A stretch of 64,000 bases of DNA from Nematostella vectensis. Lineage: Eukaryota > Cnidaria > Anthozoa > Actiniaria > Edwardsiidae. The stretch spans positions 13,460,566 through 13,524,565 of the forward strand of contig NC_064035.1 in the NCBI RefSeq assembly GCF_932526225.1, written 5' to 3'. The notes under the pieces are model-generated. The model worked only from the letters and a program-made list of their open reading frames with translations. It did not search any database and had not been told where the DNA came from. The position numbers were made by a program, and so were the translations under genes. Shown here piece after piece: positions 60,201 to 64,000 of this stretch. Within the stretch, counting starts at the first letter, position 1, and each line of letters opens with the position of its first letter.

Positions 60201-63200
60201 CAGTCTTGAATTCGAAAACGTCTTCGAGAACAATGATTCCTAGACCGGACGAAAAGTTGTCAAAAGCAAGTCAGAAACAATCAGCAGTCATGGAAAGTGT
60301 GTCGGCGAAATCAAAGCTACCACAATCTGGTTCAAACCTGAAAGCAAGGCTGAAACAAAATACGCTGTCGAAATTGGACATAAACAAAATTATACCAGTT
60401 GCAGTGAACCGTCCTGCTGCGAAAACGCTAATATCAAAGACTAAGGCACAACCATACCAGTCAAACAAACCAGCTCGAGTCATGGCTAATCAGAGGCAAA
60501 GTTCTGTCCCGAGGCCGGCACCAGTCTCTTATGCCGGACGATTGCCATTGGTGAACACTCAAACGCCATACTACAATTGGCGGGCAGCACAGCAAAGGAA
60601 TCGCCTGGCACAAAAAGCTGCCCAACAGCCAAAGTTAAGCAACGTGGCTTACGGCTATAACAACAGGTGGAAAAACTCAGGTACTTTACAAAGAAATCAG
60701 GCAATGTGGCAGCGTAATAAGTTACCAGTGAGAAAGGCTTTCTGGAATGCTAACCAGTATGTCACGAATTCCTGGAAAAGTGATAATCTTGCTCAGCCCT
60801 CAGTTTATCAAAATTGGCCAGGTATCCAGCGGTCGTCTTCGTATGGAGGTGTACCAGGGTATCAGAATGCAAGATACGTAAACACGAATGGGGGCCCTTA
60901 TCTCGGGCTGAGGACAATGTATGACATTGGCAAGCGAAGGAAAAGAGAAACCAAGATCCATAACATCAAATGGAAAAATGATAATGTAAAAAGCACAAAA
61001 CGGTATCGTTCCAGGAAAAAGAGGCAAGGAGGAAATATGGTCTGGTACAATAACTATAACAGCTATCAAAATAAACTCCCACCAGTTTCTAACTCTGAGA
61101 TCTACCGCCCTAATCAAAATGTAAGGTATGCAGATCCTATTGTTACCAACATACGCCAATCCTATAGCAACAATGCCCCGGATGTGCAGTCGCCAGGGTC
61201 CTCATACCCCGGAATGTATGGTCTCCAGTACGCGAGACCAACACAGGGATACCAGAACACTGGGACACCTCCGACACTGAACACGCCCACTGTACCAACA
61301 CGACTAGTGTCCCAGGCAAGTCCAGCTACTGGAGCTACACCTCTGTACCCAGGTCTACAAACGGAGACCGAAGTTCTTCCGACGCATGCACACCTCGGCA
61401 TGCCTTCTTTAATCGGGCAACCTGCTATGACAACTACTGGACCGCCTGGCACACCCAAAGAGCAAACTAATACACCTTCAGGGCAGCAGAATGCAATCGG
61501 GATAGGTCTGAAGGACAGAATTGATAGTCTTTTGGCGCCTGGGACCTTAGAGCAGCCAGCTCCTGATATATTGAATAGTCCAGAAGGAGCTTATAGCACG
61601 GAGCAGCCAGCTCTTGATAAAACTGGCAGCCTACCAGTTTCTGAAACAATGGAACAGCCAGCTCCTACTGTAAAGGGACTAGATAGCTTGAACAGTTTAG
61701 TGCCGCAGCTTGGGACTACAATAGCGACGGTTGGTTTAACAACCCCAGCTGCTAAGCCTTCAAGTGTAAAACCAACAAGTAATCCTGCAACTGTGCTGAG
61801 TGATGGCACGACAGAAAACCCCGAAACGACGGAAGCTTCGAAAACAACGACAGAAGCACCAGCAACGACAACAGCAACGACAACAGCAACGACAACACGA
61901 GGCTCAGCTACAGTTTCTAATGCCCTTTCACAGCTCAGTAAAACGTTATCCGCGATGAACCCTACAAACGAAACATCAGAGGGAAAGATTGAAGACAAAA
62001 TCTCACCTTCAAATACTCCCACAAGTACTCTCCATCGCACAAGCGTGACCGACTTATTGGGAGACGACATGCCACAGGCGCACAGGGCGCCTATGTTCGG
62101 AGGGGATCTAGTACTTGCCTTAGATATCATGCGATACTTGGCAGAGTACAACAAACTGGTGAAGCCACAGCCACCGGAAACAGTCGACACTCTCAAGGTA
62201 AACTGCCTTATTATTAAAGACGCAATAAATGCGGTGGGAAACAACAAGAAGTGTCTAGCAGTACTGTGATTTTTGTACAAAAACAGTCAAATTGTTTAAT
62301 TGATATAACAGTACTACGCACGCTAGCGTAGCCACCTTATCAGTCTTGTGAAGTAAGCAAATTAGGATTTAAGAAATGTGCTCTGATTGTCATGAATTTC
62401 ACTAGCCAGCCAGCAAGCCCAAGAAATGCTTCAGTAGACATCATAGTACGTCGGAGCCTCCTTTATGCAGTCATTCAAAACTGTGACTTTGAAACTTTGC
62501 TTTGGTGGCCACGGTAGCGCGCGTCGCACTATAATTTTTTTTCTTATGGTAAACCGAGTGTTCGACCTGTCGCAACACTCTCATGTGCATAGATTTCGAG
62601 GATGTTGGACGATATTGGCTCTATTTTAAACTGACGTATGCGTCTGCCGATATAAAAGTTATTCTACATGCGGCAAAACTGCTCAATCAACTAATGCATT
62701 TTCCCCCAGCAATTCCTTCAAGTTGGAAGCCACATCCTCGACAAAAGGAACAAAAACGAGTGGAGATATATCACTAAGGTAACACATAGCCTTTTCTTCA
62801 ATCAGGGATGAAGAGCCCCAGGTACGTAAATATTAAACAGAGCTCCACAAGGAATGACCTCTTTCACAAGCAGCTTTGGCATTCCAGATCTCTCTCCTGT
62901 ACCTGTGTAGCATATTGTAATGATGCCATCGATAACGTCAAATCAGGCACAACATTAGTCGGTCTCAGCGCTTTCTGATGCCACATTTCTTGACTACCTT
63001 TTCTATAAGCCTCTTTGGTATCTTTACGTTTCGAACCTAATATGGTTATTGTCTTTAGGCGTCACGTTCTTCGGTGTCAGCGCTTGATGTTGCACAAACA
63101 ATGCAGAGCTATGGGGTGTCAGCCACGAACAAGCTTCACACAGATGACATGAGAAAACCGATTCTCACAACAAACATAAGTATGCAATTTTTGTACTACA

Positions 63201-63704
63201 GTATTTGCCAACGTTATAATGATTAACCAATTGACCCCTACAACCCTTCTGTTGATGTTAGTTCAGCTAAAAAAGTCAGGGGTCAATAGGTTAATAAAAA
63301 AATGAAATTGACGGTAACACTGACATTGTTGTTAAGACGGATGGATAATGCTTTGCAGTGCTTAATCTCCAATCGGTTCAACCAACAAGCCTCGATCCTA
63401 CCCAAGACATTGTATTTCCAAATTACTCCAATCCAAGCATAGCAAACTGGACAAGCGCGGGAAATTCCTTTATTGTGGCTCCGAGCGCTATTATGAAGGC
63501 ATCAAAAGGTATATAATATCGACAAGGCTGGCATTCTATATTTTTTAATACATTAACTTATTTTCAAAGATCGCCATAAACATGTGTTTTCAGCGTGTTG
63601 ATGTTAATATGTTATCTAAAAGGTGGACAACCCGTTCAACTTGTCAGCTGTCAAGTGCGCAAAATAGCGGATCTGTTACCAAGTACCATGGTTACCATCA
63701 CCAG
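51224..63704 (+). CDS. Giant MANSC/SEA/HRM/GAIN receptor-like protein (adhesion-GPCR-like), 5' part
   Basis: Exons 51224-51308, 52133-54907, 57570-57679, 58114-58172, 58239-58414, 59015-59092, 59667-59773, 59849-62197, 63059-63179, 63359-63508 and 63623-63704 join in phase for about 2030 residues, then run past the window. Signal peptide ([14 protein letters not shown]). MANSC-like domains, pattern C-x3-CC-x4-C-x3-A...CY-x3-C-x5-C, at ~38-105, ~706-790 and ~863-950 ([45 protein letters not shown]). A Ser/Thr/Asn-rich mucin-like region lies between the first two and ends in VTPDIPSI-type repeats. Exons 57570-58414 form a SEA-like domain; 59015-59773 an HRM-like module ([21 protein letters not shown]). 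Exon 59849-62197 is low-complexity with basic clusters. The last exons look like the start of GAIN. Seven helices would lie outside the window, so receptor identity is inferred. Confidence 0.72.
55548..57000. repeat. 1.45 kb hexanucleotide satellite (CATCAC / CATCGC blocks)
   Basis: A short CATCAC block (to ~55608), then about 104 copies of CATCGC (55609-56232), then about 128 copies of CATCAC to 57000. Both flanks carry a similar ~60 bp segment ('catgctttcacttcgatgg' at 55376 and 57019). It lies in the 2.66 kb intron between the MANSC and SEA exons of the receptor gene. Confidence 0.97.
57225..57569 (+). repeat. ~38 bp minisatellite ending in a splice acceptor
   Basis: About nine copies of CAACACCTTGTCTATCCTAC plus TACCTTTGCCATAATAG. 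In the last unit TACCTTTGCCA is replaced by TACCTTTGCAG, which is the acceptor of the SEA exon at 57570. The repeated pyrimidine tract is therefore the real polypyrimidine tract of that acceptor. Confidence 0.85.
57856..57998. mobile_element. Second GGCGTAGCCAGG-type MITE
   Basis: Ends GGCGTAGCCAGGGG and CCTGGCTACGCCGCTG; internal sequence matches the copy at 18342-18492. It lies in an intron within the SEA-coding part of the receptor gene. Confidence 0.85.
62198..63058. other. Receptor gene intron, no further exon seen
   Basis: Intron after the 783-codon exon. The open frames inside do not carry matching splice phases. Confidence 0.5.
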
Positions 63705-64000
63705 GTAGGCCTGAAAAGCCGATCTGTTACCAAGTACCATGGTCACCACACCAGGTAGGCCAGAATAGCGGATCTGTTACCAAGTACCATGGTCATCACA
63801 CCAGGTAGGCCAGAATAGCGGATCTGTTACCAAGTACCATGGTCACCATCACCAGGTATTCCAGAATAGCGGATGTGTTACCAAGTACCATGGTCACCAT
63901 CACCGGGTAGGCCAGAATAGCGGATCTGTTACCAAGTACCATGGTTACAAAGACCAAGGAGGCCAGAATAGCGGAACTGTTACCAAGTTACCATGGTCAA
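63661..64000 (+). repeat. ~50 bp minisatellite built on an exon end and its donor
   Basis: Seven units of AATAGCGGATCTGTTACCAA plus GTACCATGGTCACCATCACCAGGTAGGCCAG run to the window edge. The first unit is the coding end of exon 63623-63704 with its donor (ACCAG|gtaggcc). Later units keep the donor word (63754, 63804 region) or lose it (ggtattcc, gggtaggcc, aaggaggcc). Read-through meets TAG at once. Confidence 0.92.

Overview
This is animal nuclear DNA. Its genes are broken into many short exons with GT/AG introns, there are no bacterial operons, and introns and intergenic DNA are full of small inverted-repeat elements and minisatellites. Gene content (CDC6, IST1, HDHD2, an ephrin, fibrinogen-related domains, a GAIN-type receptor, secreted H-type-lectin-like proteins) together with compact introns points to an anthozoan cnidarian, most likely a sea anemone such as Nematostella. 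The species call is an inference from style and content, not from a database match.

Layout. At 1-1537 (minus) and 12153-17051 (plus) lie two near-identical, head-to-head copies of a secreted H-type-lectin-like/Kazal gene. The left copy runs off the window. Between them sit two diverged direct copies of an unidentified 2.6 kb block, two copies of a MITE, and a ~150 bp satellite whose unit carries TGACGTCA palindromes. From 30272 down to 23308 (minus) is a complete nine-domain-segment gene of 495 aa: signal peptide, ephrin receptor-binding domain, Pro/Thr linker, short coiled coil, second linker, fibrinogen C-terminal domain (FReD). A second two-exon FReD cassette at 21288-20172 has no 5' exons of its own and joins in phase to the same linker exon, so it looks like an alternative 3' end. 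Then come HDHD2 (plus, 32653-34681), CDC6 (minus, 39665-34847, convergent with HDHD2 and overlapping at the 3' ends) and IST1 (plus, 40256-45777, divergent from CDC6). 46-51 kb is a nest of foldback elements with a LINE remnant. From 51224 to the right edge is the 5' part of a very large receptor-like gene (about 2030 aa in the window): signal peptide, three MANSC-like cysteine domains around a mucin-like region, SEA, hormone-receptor-like (HRM) module, a 783-codon exon with basic cleavage-like clusters, and the start of a GAIN-like region.

How parts relate. CDC6 has two E2F-type motifs just upstream of its start, and shares a 590 bp divergent promoter interval with IST1. The most striking things are (1) the ephrin-FReD chimera with duplicate FReD cassettes and (2) a recurring pattern in which minisatellites are built from splice sites: in the ephrin-FReD, IST1 and receptor genes an intronic array begins at an exon's 3' end and its unit contains that exon's 5' splice donor, and a fourth array runs directly into a 3' splice acceptor. 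All gene models here were assembled by hand from reading frames, splice consensus and phase agreement; transcripts were not available.
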